The translations under genes were made by a program, and so were the position numbers. From positions 1 through 9,817 of the forward strand of contig JAOZGV010000166.1 of NCBI GenBank assembly GCA_026015225.1: a DNA stretch of 9,817 bases. Direction: 5' to 3'. Under the pieces are notes generated by a model. It made no database searches. It worked only from the letters and a program-made list of their open reading frames with translations, and was not told the origin of the DNA. Positions 1-6,113 of this stretch are shown in pieces. Every line of letters begins with the position of its first letter. The first letter of the stretch is position 1. This DNA is from Candidatus Bathyarchaeota archaeon (GTDB taxonomy: Archaea > Thermoproteota > Bathyarchaeia > 40CM-2-53-6 > RBG-13-38-9).

Positions 1-81
1 CGGTTTCTTAACATTTACGACAGTACTGGGTTCAATCTCCTTGTTAAGTGCCCTCTCCTTCTCCTTTAGTAGATAATTCAT
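1..81 (-). CDS. Partial tyrosine recombinase (integrase), N-terminal SAM-like region, running off the left edge
   Basis: Only 27 codons from an ATG at 81 lie inside the window, so this is a tentative call. The residues (…KERALNKEIEPSTVVNVKKP) resemble the core-DNA-binding, SAM-like domain of archaeal tyrosine recombinases, where a helix ending near EI-x-P-x-T-V is followed by a short loop and K-x-x-K-L-F. The resemblance continues upstream of the ATG (KWAQEII, codons from 102), back to an in-frame TAG at 103-105. The ATG is therefore probably not the ancestral start, and I see no ribosome binding site for it. Beyond the TAG the same frame stays open through at least the 3' two-thirds of the neighbouring tRNA-Arg gene. 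That arrangement is expected for the C-terminal half of an SSV-type integrase split by integration, or for a decayed integrase. The catalytic R-H-R-Y residues would lie outside the window. The family resemblance is from memory, not from a search. Confidence 0.45.
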   Translation of the reverse strand, partial: MNYLLKEKERALNKEIEPSTVVNVKKP

Positions 82-117
82 GATAATTTCTTGAGCCCAT
101 TTCTAGCGGTAATATTG

Positions 118-196
118 TGGCGGGCCCGCGGGGATTTGAACCCCGGATCTCCGGCTTCGAAGGCCAGCGTCATAATCCGAGCTAGACTACGGGCCC
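118..196 (-). tRNA. tRNA-Arg(UCG), CCA encoded
   Basis: The 76-nt body folds as a cloverleaf. The acceptor stem GGGCCCG pairs with CGGGCCC, leaving G73. The D stem is GTC/GAC with GG in the loop. The anticodon stem CTGGC/GCCGG closes the loop CTTCGAA, giving anticodon TCG (reads CGA). The T stem CGGGG/CCCCG encloses TTCAAAT. CCA is encoded at 120-118. A TATA-like element sits about 20-27 bp upstream. Its 3' end points at the integrase-like frame, the usual geometry of an integration site in a tRNA gene. Confidence 0.95.
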
Positions 197-215
197 AAAA
201 TTAAAATTTTCAACA

Positions 216-223
216 TAATAAAA
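216..223 (-). promoter_or_regulatory. TATA-like box of tRNA-Arg
   Basis: On the minus strand the sequence reads TTTTTATTATG, centred about 24 bp upstream of the tRNA 5' nucleotide at 196. This is the expected archaeal TBP spacing for transcription starting at or next to the mature 5' end. The assignment rests on position and composition only. Confidence 0.4.
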
Positions 224-302
224 AGAAACAATTGTATCAAATAATCTAAATCCATATTGGATTAATTGAAATACTTAGAAGGTCGACAGGTTAGTTAGGA
301 TG

Positions 303-411
303 AGCCGGGGGTGGGAGTTGAACCCACATACTACGGGTTTCAGTCAGTAAACCAAGAATTAATGATTATACTATCTGCAGCCCGTCGCCTGAGCCGTTCG
401 GCCACCCCGGC
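303..411 (-). tRNA. tRNA-Cys(GCA) with a 36-nt intron
   Basis: The acceptor stem GCCGGGG pairs with CCCCGGC, followed by T73 at 303. U73 and the GCA anticodon are known cysteine identity elements. The D stem is GCC/GGC, and the T stem GTGGG/CCCAC encloses TTCAACT. The anticodon stem ACGGG/CCCGT pairs perfectly, but its loop CTGCAG|A is interrupted by 36 nt between positions 37 and 38. With the intron removed, a normal 73-nt tRNA with a 5-nt variable loop results. CCA is not encoded: CAT follows the discriminator base. An anticodon-loop intron at 37/38 is typical of archaeal tRNA genes. Confidence 0.93.
339..374 (-). other. tRNA-Cys intron (36 nt, canonical 37/38 position)
   Basis: These bases must be removed to restore a 7-nt anticodon loop. 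Because A lies on both sides (338-340 are all A on the minus strand, and 374 is A), the exact junction could shift by one base. I could not draw a textbook bulge-helix-bulge. The best pairing I find is CAG (377-375) with CTG (343-341) plus AGTA (372-369) with TACT (349-346), which would be a relaxed motif. Confidence 0.8.
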
Positions 412-462
412 ATTTTTAATATATTTTAGCATTTCTCTTAATGAGAATAATTTAATTGTTTT

Positions 463-1368
463 TTATATTTTTAATTTTAACGCATCATTTGGACACTCTT
501 CTATACATTCAACGCATAGCGTACATTCTGTATCAGTGAATTTTTCCCAAGGCAATTCTAATATTTTTATTTGCATAGGACAAACTTTCACACATTTCAT
601 GCATCTATCACATTTCGTTAAATCTCTTCTAATCCCCAGCAATGAACATTTTGCAATGATCCCTAAGAAACCTCCTAATGGACAAAGATATTTACACCAA
701 AATCGAGGTATTTTAAACGCACCAATTAGAGTAAAAATTAGAAATATCAGATTGAAGTAAAGTAGATAATTAGAGATGTTCAAGTTCAAAGAACCTGTTG
801 ACGCTTGAGCTAAGAGCCCAGGTAAATCTCCAAAGAAAGTCTCGTTTGGAGAAATTGTGTAAAAAATTCCTTCTGCGAAGGGACCAAGTGCTCTTTTAAG
901 TTCATTATTTGCATCTAAATGAAGTGACAGTGCTAAAATGAAGCTAACAAAGAGTGTTATACCAAGAAAAACAAATTTAATTTTAATATATTTATTATGA
1001 TTTTGTTGACTAATCCTTATTTTTTCCTTACTTAATCTGGAAAGTAAATCTTGTATAAAACCAAATGGACATGCCCATCCACAAAGAAGTCTACCAATAA
1101 TAACTCCGATTATTAAAATCGAAGCCAATGGTATCCATGGAAACAGGGGTAAACTGAGCATATATTGAATAAATGTCAAGGAGCCTGCCATACTACTTAG
1201 ATTGGATCTTAAACTAATCAGAACTGGGACCGTAATAGGAATGATTGAAGTTTTTATATAAGGAGTGATGTAGTTGAAAGCGAGCATGTAGAAGAGAAAG
1301 AAGAATCCTAATTGAATAATCGTTCGAAATATAGAATAAAGGTTTTTTATCCTCTTTTCTTTACTCAT
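463..1368 (-). CDS. Membrane-bound polyferredoxin, NapH/MauN/CcoG-like 4Fe-4S protein
   Basis: This 301-residue integral membrane iron-sulfur protein probably passes electrons between the membrane and a cytoplasmic partner; the partner cannot be told from this window. Hydrophobic segments lie near residues 13-35, 76-95, 131-152 and 200-218. Two membrane-edge CX3CP motifs typical of the family are present, CGWACP (96-101) and CKYLCP (225-230). The C-terminus carries two ferredoxin clusters: C253-x2-C256-x2-C259-x3-CP (263) and C282-x2-C285-x2-C288-x3-CP (292). The start ATG has GAGG about 11 bp upstream. A 39-codon membrane peptide gene ends 17 bp upstream on the same strand, so the two probably form one transcript from the TATA box at 1546-1552. 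The family call is firm; the pathway (quinol, nitrate, maturation or other) is unknown. Confidence 0.88.
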   Translation of the reverse strand: MSKEKRIKNLYSIFRTIIQLGFFFLFYMLAFNYITPYIKTSIIPITVPVLISLRSNLSSMAGSLTFIQYMLSLPLFPWIPLASILIIGVIIGRLLCGWACPFGFIQDLLSRLSKEKIRISQQNHNKYIKIKFVFLGITLFVSFILALSLHLDANNELKRALGPFAEGIFYTISPNETFFGDLPGLLAQASTGSLNLNISNYLLYFNLIFLIFTLIGAFKIPRFWCKYLCPLGGFLGIIAKCSLLGIRRDLTKCDRCMKCVKVCPMQIKILELPWEKFTDTECTLCVECIEECPNDALKLKI

Positions 1369-1385
1369 TTTATAAGTTTCCTCTT

Positions 1386-1505
1386 CTAATATAGAATGCC
1401 TCTTTCGAGTAGATTCCTTATCTCATCTAATTGTGAAAAGTATAATCCTATTGATAGAAAGATTAAACCCATCGCCAATATGAGAGAACCCAGCACTTTT
1501 TTCAT
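1386..1505 (-). CDS. Small single-span membrane protein upstream of the polyferredoxin
   Basis: This is a 39-residue ORF with an ATG at 1505 and TAG at 1388-1386. The ribosome binding site GGTG lies at 1514-1511 with 5-bp spacing, stronger than most in this window. The product begins MKK, has one hydrophobic stretch at about residues 4-23 (VLGSLILAMGLIFLSIGLYF), and ends in a short charged amphipathic tail (QLDEIRNLLERGILY). It could be a one-pass membrane subunit or a lipoprotein-like anchor, but it has no lipobox cysteine. It lies 17 bp before the polyferredoxin start, after a TATA-like box, which suggests a small accessory subunit. I do not recognise the family. Confidence 0.65.
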   Translation of the reverse strand: MKKVLGSLILAMGLIFLSIGLYFSQLDEIRNLLERGILY

Positions 1506-1545
1506 TCCAACACCTTTTAGAATAAAAACTAAAAACCTAACACAC

Positions 1546-1552
1546 TTATAAA
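1546..1552 (-). promoter_or_regulatory. TATA box of the small-protein/polyferredoxin unit
   Basis: On the minus strand TTTATAA lies about 41 bp before the ATG at 1505. This would place the transcript start roughly 25 bp downstream, leaving a short leader that includes the GGTG ribosome binding site. It stands in the divergent intergenic region shared with the site-2 protease gene. Confidence 0.45.
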
Positions 1553-1624
1553 TGCCTACTAAGGATTTTATCCTAAATTAATAAAAATTTAAATGATCCC
1601 AATGACATGATTGTTGCAATTCTC

Positions 1625-1629
1625 GGTGG
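1625..1629 (+). promoter_or_regulatory. Ribosome binding site deciding the TTG start of the site-2 protease
   Basis: GGTGG is followed by 9 bp and then TTG at 1639. There is no ATG between the upstream in-frame TGA (1603-1605) and this TTG. The next ATG in frame is around codon 69, inside the conserved part. Confidence 0.6.
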
Positions 1630-1638
1630 AAGCTCTTA

Positions 1639-2784
1639 TTGAGTTCTGATAATTCTATATTAAATAAAAAGGGATCAAATCCCCCAATCTCCTTTTCAGA
1701 ATTGAGAGATTTGGTCTCCTCTAAATTAAGGATTGTTGATGCATACATAGACATTAATGGAACCCCCACATTCATAATATTTCCTGAGAATCTAAAAGAG
1801 AAATTTGAAAAATTAGTTTTTAGAGTTTATGAGTACGGCTTAATGCCAATATTAAGAATGGAAAATAACAATTTAATTCTAAGATTCCGTGAAGCGCCTC
1901 CTACTAAAAGAATTAAAAGAACAAGAAACATACTACTCTTCTTTGTTACTCTAATTACAATCTTCATTGCTGGTTATTTTCTGTGGACCACTAATGAGCT
2001 TTGGAGCAGTATACTTATGCCCAGAGCCAATCCCTTTGGCCAAGCTGCGATTTTCTCAATATGCTTGATAAGCATCATAGGATTGCATGAAATGGGACAC
2101 AAACTTGCTTGTAGTTTTCATAAGATAAGGGCTACACTGCCATATTTTATTCCTGGGCCTCCACCTTTTGGAACCTTTGGAGCAGTAATATCATTGAAGA
2201 AACCCCCTATAAATAGAAATCAACTTTTTGATTTGGGTATCAGTGGGCCTATTGCTGGATTAACTGTAACTATTATTGTGTGTGTTTTTAGCATCCTAAC
2301 TGGCAAAATAGTCCCTGAAGTTCAATTAGCAGAGTTGGAAGGCATGGTCAGTCCAGTTTCTTGGCCTTCATCCCCCTTATTGTTCATGGCAATTTTTCAA
2401 ATAATTGAATCTTTTAACATCATGCATGTTCCACAAGGAGCTACTCTAATTCTTGCGCAAACGTTTCTGGCAGCATGGGTCGGGGCCTTACTTACTTTTT
2501 TGAATACAATGCCTGTTTGGCAGCTTGATGGGGGCCATGTAGCAAGAGCTGTTCTGGGGCCAAAAGGCCATAGAATGGCCAGTATTTTAGGTCTAGGGAT
2601 ATTAGCCTTTTCTGGGTACTGGTTCTTTGCTTTATTTATCCTTTTCTTCATGATGTTTAGTCGACGTTCATTCATGGGCGCTGAGCCTTTGGATGATGTA
2701 ACTCCTTTATCAACTTCAAGAAAAATATCCTATTTTATTCTATTATCGATACCAGCGATATGTTTTGTAATTCCGCCGTTTTGA
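1639..2784 (+). CDS. Site-2 protease family intramembrane metalloprotease (M50), archaeal type
   Basis: This 381-residue membrane zinc protease is predicted to cut substrates within the membrane. The zinc site HEMGH is at residues 150-154. The second conserved motif, N-x-x-P-x-x-x-LDGG, is at 289-299 with the metal ligand D297. Between them lies the family's archaeal hallmark, PGPPPFGTFGAVI (172-184), followed by the membrane loop and SGPIAG (202-207). About 95 soluble N-terminal residues precede the first membrane span (about 98-116), and further spans lie near 135-150, 203-220, 270-290, 315-342 and 364-380. I see no PDZ domain. The TTG start is chosen on the GGTGG site upstream. It is divergent from the polyferredoxin unit. 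The hydrolase 75 bp downstream seems to have its own TATA box, so substrate and pathway stay unknown. Confidence 0.92.
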   Translation: MSSDNSILNKKGSNPPISFSELRDLVSSKLRIVDAYIDINGTPTFIIFPENLKEKFEKLVFRVYEYGLMPILRMENNNLILRFREAPPTKRIKRTRNILLFFVTLITIFIAGYFLWTTNELWSSILMPRANPFGQAAIFSICLISIIGLHEMGHKLACSFHKIRATLPYFIPGPPPFGTFGAVISLKKPPINRNQLFDLGISGPIAGLTVTIIVCVFSILTGKIVPEVQLAELEGMVSPVSWPSSPLLFMAIFQIIESFNIMHVPQGATLILAQTFLAAWVGALLTFLNTMPVWQLDGGHVARAVLGPKGHRMASILGLGILAFSGYWFFALFILFFMMFSRRSFMGAEPLDDVTPLSTSRKISYFILLSIPAICFVIPPF

Positions 2785-2820
2785 AAGTTGGTTATATTTT
2801 TTATTATATCTTTACAAAAC

Positions 2821-2828
2821 TATAAAAA
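2821..2828 (+). promoter_or_regulatory. TATA-like box before the HAD hydrolase
   Basis: The TATAAAAA sequence at this point is about 26 bp before the GGGAG site at 2849-2853. It would give a very short leader ahead of the ATG at 2860. The call rests on position and composition only. Confidence 0.35.
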
Positions 2829-2859
2829 CTACCCAGTATATACTGAAAGGGAGTCCTAT

Positions 2860-3552
2860 ATGCTGGATTTTGATTCCATATCAACGATCATAACGGATTT
2901 AGACGGAACTTTAGTTGAGCTAAAGATTGAGTACGAAAAGGCAAGAAGGGAATCAATTGTTATGCTGATGGAGATTTATCCTTTTCCAAGAGATTTCTTT
3001 TCTAATACAGACACAATCTCTCAATTATATGAAAAATCATTAGAAATTCTAAGAAATAAAGAACATGAAACGATTATTAAAGAAATTACTGATAAATTAG
3101 TGAAAATTGCAAATAAATATGAATTGGATGCAGCAAAAAAAACAAATCTTTTTCCAGGAGTTTTATCTTCACTAAAAAAAATCAGGAATCTTAAAAAAGA
3201 GATACTACTTCTTACAGTTAATGGAGAGGAATCAGTAAATTACATTATTAAGAGATTTAAGATCCAAGATTATTTTGCGCATATATTCAACCGAGATATG
3301 ATGTTCAATTTCAAACAGCATCCAAATCTTCTTTTAGAATCCTTAAAAGAGATAAACATCGAGCCAGAAAAAGCCTTAGTGATCGGGGATAGTGTCTTCG
3401 ATATTCATTGTGGAAAATTTATCAAAGCTAAGACTGTGGGGATTACGTCTGGAATGTCTAGTTATGACCAACTTCAAAAAAGCGGAGCCGATTATATTAT
3501 AGACACTTTTCCACAGCTCTTCAAATTATTCAGGATTGATCCCCAGGACTAG
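2860..3552 (+). CDS. HAD-superfamily hydrolase, phosphoglycolate phosphatase-like
   Basis: This 230-residue cytoplasmic phosphatase-type protein has all four HAD motifs. The nucleophile motif is D13-x-D15-G-T. Motif II is the T119 of LLLTVNG, motif III is K152 in FKQHP, and motif IV is GDSVFD with D177 and D181. A helical cap fills residues 20-95, as in the phosphoglycolate phosphatase/PGMB branch. I start it at ATG 2860, preceded by GGGAG at 6-bp spacing. An upstream TTG (2788) would add 24 hydrophobic residues that do not belong to the fold, and it would lie before the likely promoter. The 3' end overlaps the convergent coiled-coil gene by 23 bp. The exact substrate is not predictable from sequence. 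Confidence 0.87.
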   Translation: MLDFDSISTIITDLDGTLVELKIEYEKARRESIVMLMEIYPFPRDFFSNTDTISQLYEKSLEILRNKEHETIIKEITDKLVKIANKYELDAAKKTNLFPGVLSSLKKIRNLKKEILLLTVNGEESVNYIIKRFKIQDYFAHIFNRDMMFNFKQHPNLLLESLKEINIEPEKALVIGDSVFDIHCGKFIKAKTVGITSGMSSYDQLQKSGADYIIDTFPQLFKLFRIDPQD

Positions 3553-4090
3553 CCATTTTTTCATAGATTCTTCTAAGAGTCCAACGAATAGCATTCCTTA
3601 ACTCATATAACCTTCGTTCATCACCATAATTTTCAATGACTATTTCTTTGAGAAAATTATCCTTTTGTTCAACTCTGTATGAGAAAATCTCATCAACGCT
3701 GATGTCGCCTTTTTTTGCTGATTCAATATCCTTTTCCCGCATTTTATCAAAAATTCTGGTAATTAGGAATGCTTTGAAAGGGGGGGAATTTACATCAAAA
3801 TTTATTTCAATGTTTGGAATTAATTTAATTTGGCCTTCGCCGACATAGATATTTGCAAGACTAATTCCATCAGTCGCTTTAATTGAAATGGTTTCCTTAT
3901 ATTCTGAGGTTTCTGAGAGAGATTTTGTTTTCGATATATCTATTTTTTTAAAGCTTTTTTCAGCCAAAATTTTATCAATAATTTCTAATAGAGACCTAAG
4001 TATTGAGACTTCATTTTCCATCTCATTTGCACGTTTTTCATAGTAGGTTTTAACTTCTGCAAGCTTCTTGACAACCTCGTCTTCCAACAT
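3530..4090 (-). CDS. Conserved-type hypothetical protein with N-terminal coiled coil
   Basis: I do not recognise the family with confidence. The 186-residue product starts with a highly charged helix with heptad character (about residues 1-45, containing VKKLAEVKTYYEKRANEMEN), so a coiled coil is likely. A lysine/serine-rich linker (46-68) follows. A mixed alpha/beta domain (about 69-175) has alternating strands and ends in the aromatic-basic helix LRNAIRWTLRRIYEKM. There is no signal peptide, membrane span or cysteine cluster. It ends 23 bp inside the tail of the HAD gene on the other strand. ATG 4090 has a weak GTGA site just upstream. The clean long frame, typical codon use and orderly domain structure support a real gene, probably a cytosolic protein with a protein-protein role. 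Confidence 0.75.
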   Translation of the reverse strand: MLEDEVVKKLAEVKTYYEKRANEMENEVSILRSLLEIIDKILAEKSFKKIDISKTKSLSETSEYKETISIKATDGISLANIYVGEGQIKLIPNIEINFDVNSPPFKAFLITRIFDKMREKDIESAKKGDISVDEIFSYRVEQKDNFLKEIVIENYGDERRLYELRNAIRWTLRRIYEKMASPGDQS

Positions 4091-4394
4091 TGTTCACTTC
4101 AATTGTAAAGATCTCTTATTTATCAAATAAATGTATGATTGTATAATGATTACGCACAAAAAAGGATCCATTAAATTATTTCTGATGGCCTCAGATACCC
4201 CAGGATCATTTCATCAGATTTCATTCATGTGACTTTCTTCATCGGCATAGAATGTTTTTAATTTTCAAATTTATATATTTTTCAATTCAGATTTATTTTA
4301 TATAATTTGTTTCGGGCATATTTTTATTAGACAGAATGTCAATTAAGATTTCTAACAATTTATTCAAATTATACAGTTAGAAGAGATTTTTCTA
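4091..4394. other. AT-rich intergenic region between divergent genes
   Basis: About 300 bp separate the coiled-coil gene (minus) from the DUF116 gene (plus). I find no credible protein ORF. Several TATA-like tracts lie at roughly 4268-4280 and 4290-4305. A less AT-rich island at 4181-4250 holds a 7-bp inverted repeat (TCTGATG 4181-4187 / CATCAGA 4212-4218) and, on the minus strand, sequences resembling box C/D sRNA motifs. It probably contains the promoters of both flanking genes and perhaps a small RNA. Confidence 0.5.
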
Positions 4395-4955
4395 ATGAAA
4401 AATGTTGAAAATTCTCCTTCGATGGGAATTATTAAAAAGCTAGCAAAATTAAGAGTAAGTGAAATTGCCCTAGAAAAAATTGAAAGATTGGCTGTGAAAG
4501 CAGGAATAGATGAGAATCAATTATTGAATTTATATGTTGAGACAAAAAATAACCTGTATAGAAAGAAATTCGCTAATGTGCCTTTTTCAGATCGGATTTT
4601 AATTTTACCACAGTGTTTAAGGCCAAAAGATTGTCATGCACAACTGACTGAATTAGGATATGAGTGCGAAAAATGCGGAAATTGCGAAATTAAAAAAATC
4701 ATCGAACGTTCTAACAAAATTGGTTATAAAAAAGCATATATTGTCTCGGGCGGAAGCATGGTTAAAAAAATTCTTACATTAGAAAGACCTAAAGCATGTC
4801 TGGGAATCGCATGCGTAAAAGAGTTGGTCTTAGGAAGTTTTATTTTTGAGAAATTCGGTGTAGTGCCTCAAGGATTAGCTTTACTAAAAGATGGTTGTGT
4901 CGAAACTGTTGTCGATATGAATAGCTTATTAACTAGTCTTCAAATCAAGACCTAA
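4395..4955 (+). CDS. DUF116 family cysteine-rich protein, lipoate-ligase neighbour
   Basis: The 186-residue protein matches the DUF116 pattern: LPQCLRPKDC (71-80), GYECEKCGNC (88-97), IVSGGSMVKKIL (116-127), CLGIACVKEL (135-144) and PQGLALLKDGCVET (158-171). Eight cysteines (74, 80, 91, 94, 97, 135, 140, 168) are arranged as in the family and could hold an iron-sulfur cluster or zinc. The first 60 residues are a helical region. No membrane segment is seen. The biochemical role of DUF116 is not established as far as I know. Here it precedes lplA by 77 bp on the same strand, and I recall lipoate-ligase neighbourhoods for it elsewhere, so a part in lipoate or sulfur-cofactor handling is an inference. 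No strong ribosome binding site is visible (AGAAGAG lies about 10 bp upstream). Confidence 0.88.
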   Translation: MKNVENSPSMGIIKKLAKLRVSEIALEKIERLAVKAGIDENQLLNLYVETKNNLYRKKFANVPFSDRILILPQCLRPKDCHAQLTELGYECEKCGNCEIKKIIERSNKIGYKKAYIVSGGSMVKKILTLERPKACLGIACVKELVLGSFIFEKFGVVPQGLALLKDGCVETVVDMNSLLTSLQIKT

Positions 4956-5032
4956 GAAAATATTGGGTTAGATTCCTTTCCTTGACTCGATAATACAAAA
5001 TTTTTTCTGCTTGGACATTGTTAACTTAAAAT

Positions 5033-5827
5033 ATGATCGGAAATAAACTGGAACCTAACAATAATAGATGGCGCTTAATTGGCATAAATATTAATGACGC
5101 TTACATGAATATGGCTATAGATGAAGCTATAGCGAAATTTATTTCAAAAAAAAGAGTGCCAAATACAATTAGATTTTATAGATGGAGGCCCTCTGCGGTT
5201 TCTATAGGATACTTCCAGAGCATAACTGAAGAAGTAAATTTAGATTTGTGTAACAAATTGAAAATAGATGTGGTTAGAAGAAATACTGGCGGAGGGGCTG
5301 TTTATCACGATACTGATGGAGAATTAACATATAGTACTATTATAGATCTTGACAATCCATTCATAACTCAAGATATAATGAAGTCCTACGAAATAATTTG
5401 TAGTGGGTTGATCTTAGGATTAAAAAAATTTAGCATTACAGCCGAATTCAGACCAATAAATGACATAGTTGTAGATGGAAAAAAAATATCGGGAAATGCC
5501 CAAACCAGAAGGTTTGACTCTTTTCTTCAACATGGCACCATACTCGTTGATTCGAATATTTCTAAAATGTTTAAAGTTCTTAAAATCTCAAATGAAAAAA
5601 TCAGCGATAAAATGATAAAAAAGGCAGAAGAGAGAGTAACGAATTTGAAAAAGTTGCTCAGATCTAGTGTTTCATTCGAGGAGGTATTTCAAGCTTTGAA
5701 AATGGGATTTGAAGAAACGCTTGGAATAACTCTAGATGAGGGCAAATTAACTTCTGAAGAACAAAAACTAGCACTAAAATTGAAAAAAGAGAAATATCTT
5801 AAAAAAAGTTGGAACTTTAAGCGGTGA
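5033..5827 (+). CDS. lplA: Lipoate-protein ligase A, catalytic subunit
   Basis: LplA activates lipoate with ATP to lipoyl-AMP and transfers it to a lysine of a lipoyl-domain protein such as GcvH or a 2-oxoacid dehydrogenase E2. This 264-residue protein has the BPL_LplA_LipB fold signatures: RRNTGGGAVYHD (82-93), the glycine-rich lipoate/ATP site; NDIVVDGKKISGNAQ (143-157), whose K151 corresponds to the catalytic lysine of LplA; and HGTILVD (167-173). Residues 190-264 form a helical extension. It lacks the bacterial C-terminal accessory domain, which is encoded by the next gene. The ATG start has little visible ribosome binding site, so a leaderless or weakly led transcript is possible. It could in principle be an octanoyltransferase-like relative, but the adjacent lplB favours a ligase. 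Confidence 0.93.
   Translation: MIGNKLEPNNNRWRLIGININDAYMNMAIDEAIAKFISKKRVPNTIRFYRWRPSAVSIGYFQSITEEVNLDLCNKLKIDVVRRNTGGGAVYHDTDGELTYSTIIDLDNPFITQDIMKSYEIICSGLILGLKKFSITAEFRPINDIVVDGKKISGNAQTRRFDSFLQHGTILVDSNISKMFKVLKISNEKISDKMIKKAEERVTNLKKLLRSSVSFEEVFQALKMGFEETLGITLDEGKLTSEEQKLALKLKKEKYLKKSWNFKR
5823..5827 (+). promoter_or_regulatory. Ribosome binding site of lplB overlapping the lplA stop
   Basis: GGTGA contains the lplA TGA stop codon (5825-5827) and lies 10 bp before the lplB ATG. It points to coupled translation of the two subunits. Confidence 0.6.
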
Positions 5828-5837
5828 ATTAATTTTC

Positions 5838-6113
5838 ATGTATTCAGCTGAATTAAAAATTCCAGGTGGAAAATTAATTCGAGTTAAATTTTCAAAAAGA
5901 GAAGATAAGATATCAGACATAATGATCTCAGGGGATTTTTTTTTACATCCAGAGGATGGAATAGAGGAACTGGAAAGAAGATTGACTGGTACAAAAATTG
6001 ATTTGAAAACGCTTAAGGATATTATTAGAAATTTTTTTAGTGAAGAATATGTTCTAATTGGGGCTAAACCCGATGATATTATTAGGGTTATCCTATTAGC
6101 TAAGAAGGCTTAA
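5838..6113 (+). CDS. lplB: Lipoate-protein ligase accessory subunit LplB
   Basis: This 91-residue protein matches the separate C-terminal domain of archaeal lipoate ligases: an N-terminal beta hairpin beginning IPGGKLIRVKF, then ISDIMISGDFFLHPEDGIEELERRL (residues about 26-50, the family's SGDFFL-x-PE signature), and a C-terminal helical part. In Thermoplasma acidophilum, LplB is needed with LplA to form lipoyl-AMP, so the pair here should make one functional enzyme. It starts 10 bp after lplA, with a GGTGA site overlapping the lplA stop, so the two are almost certainly co-transcribed. The gene ends just before the 9-bp inverted repeat that separates it from the convergent gene. Confidence 0.9.
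   Translation: MYSAELKIPGGKLIRVKFSKREDKISDIMISGDFFLHPEDGIEELERRLTGTKIDLKTLKDIIRNFFSEEYVLIGAKPDDIIRVILLAKKA

Noticed and set aside
433..447. TTCTC-TTAAT-GAGAA hairpin after the polyferredoxin stop
   Set aside because: Only 5 bp in AT-rich DNA and no T run tied to it; too weak to call a terminator.
311..760. Plus-strand frame of 149 codons
   Set aside because: It crosses the tRNA-Cys gene and is antisense to the polyferredoxin. Its product has no domain features.
1504..1516. 13-bp sequence ATTCCAACACCTT repeated at 9277-9289
   Set aside because: Both copies are translation starts on the minus strand (AAGGTGTTGGAAT); the shared part is mostly the GGTG ribosome binding site, so it is likely chance.
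1578..1775. Minus-strand 65-codon frame
   Set aside because: Antisense to the 5' part of the site-2 protease, with no recognisable features.
2397..2675. Minus-strand 92-codon frame
   Set aside because: It lies wholly opposite the catalytic C-terminal half of the protease; a shadow frame.
2788..2859. TTG at 2788 as start of the HAD hydrolase
   Set aside because: The extra 24 residues are hydrophobic and not part of the fold, a likely TATA box lies inside them, and GGGAG directly serves the ATG at 2860.
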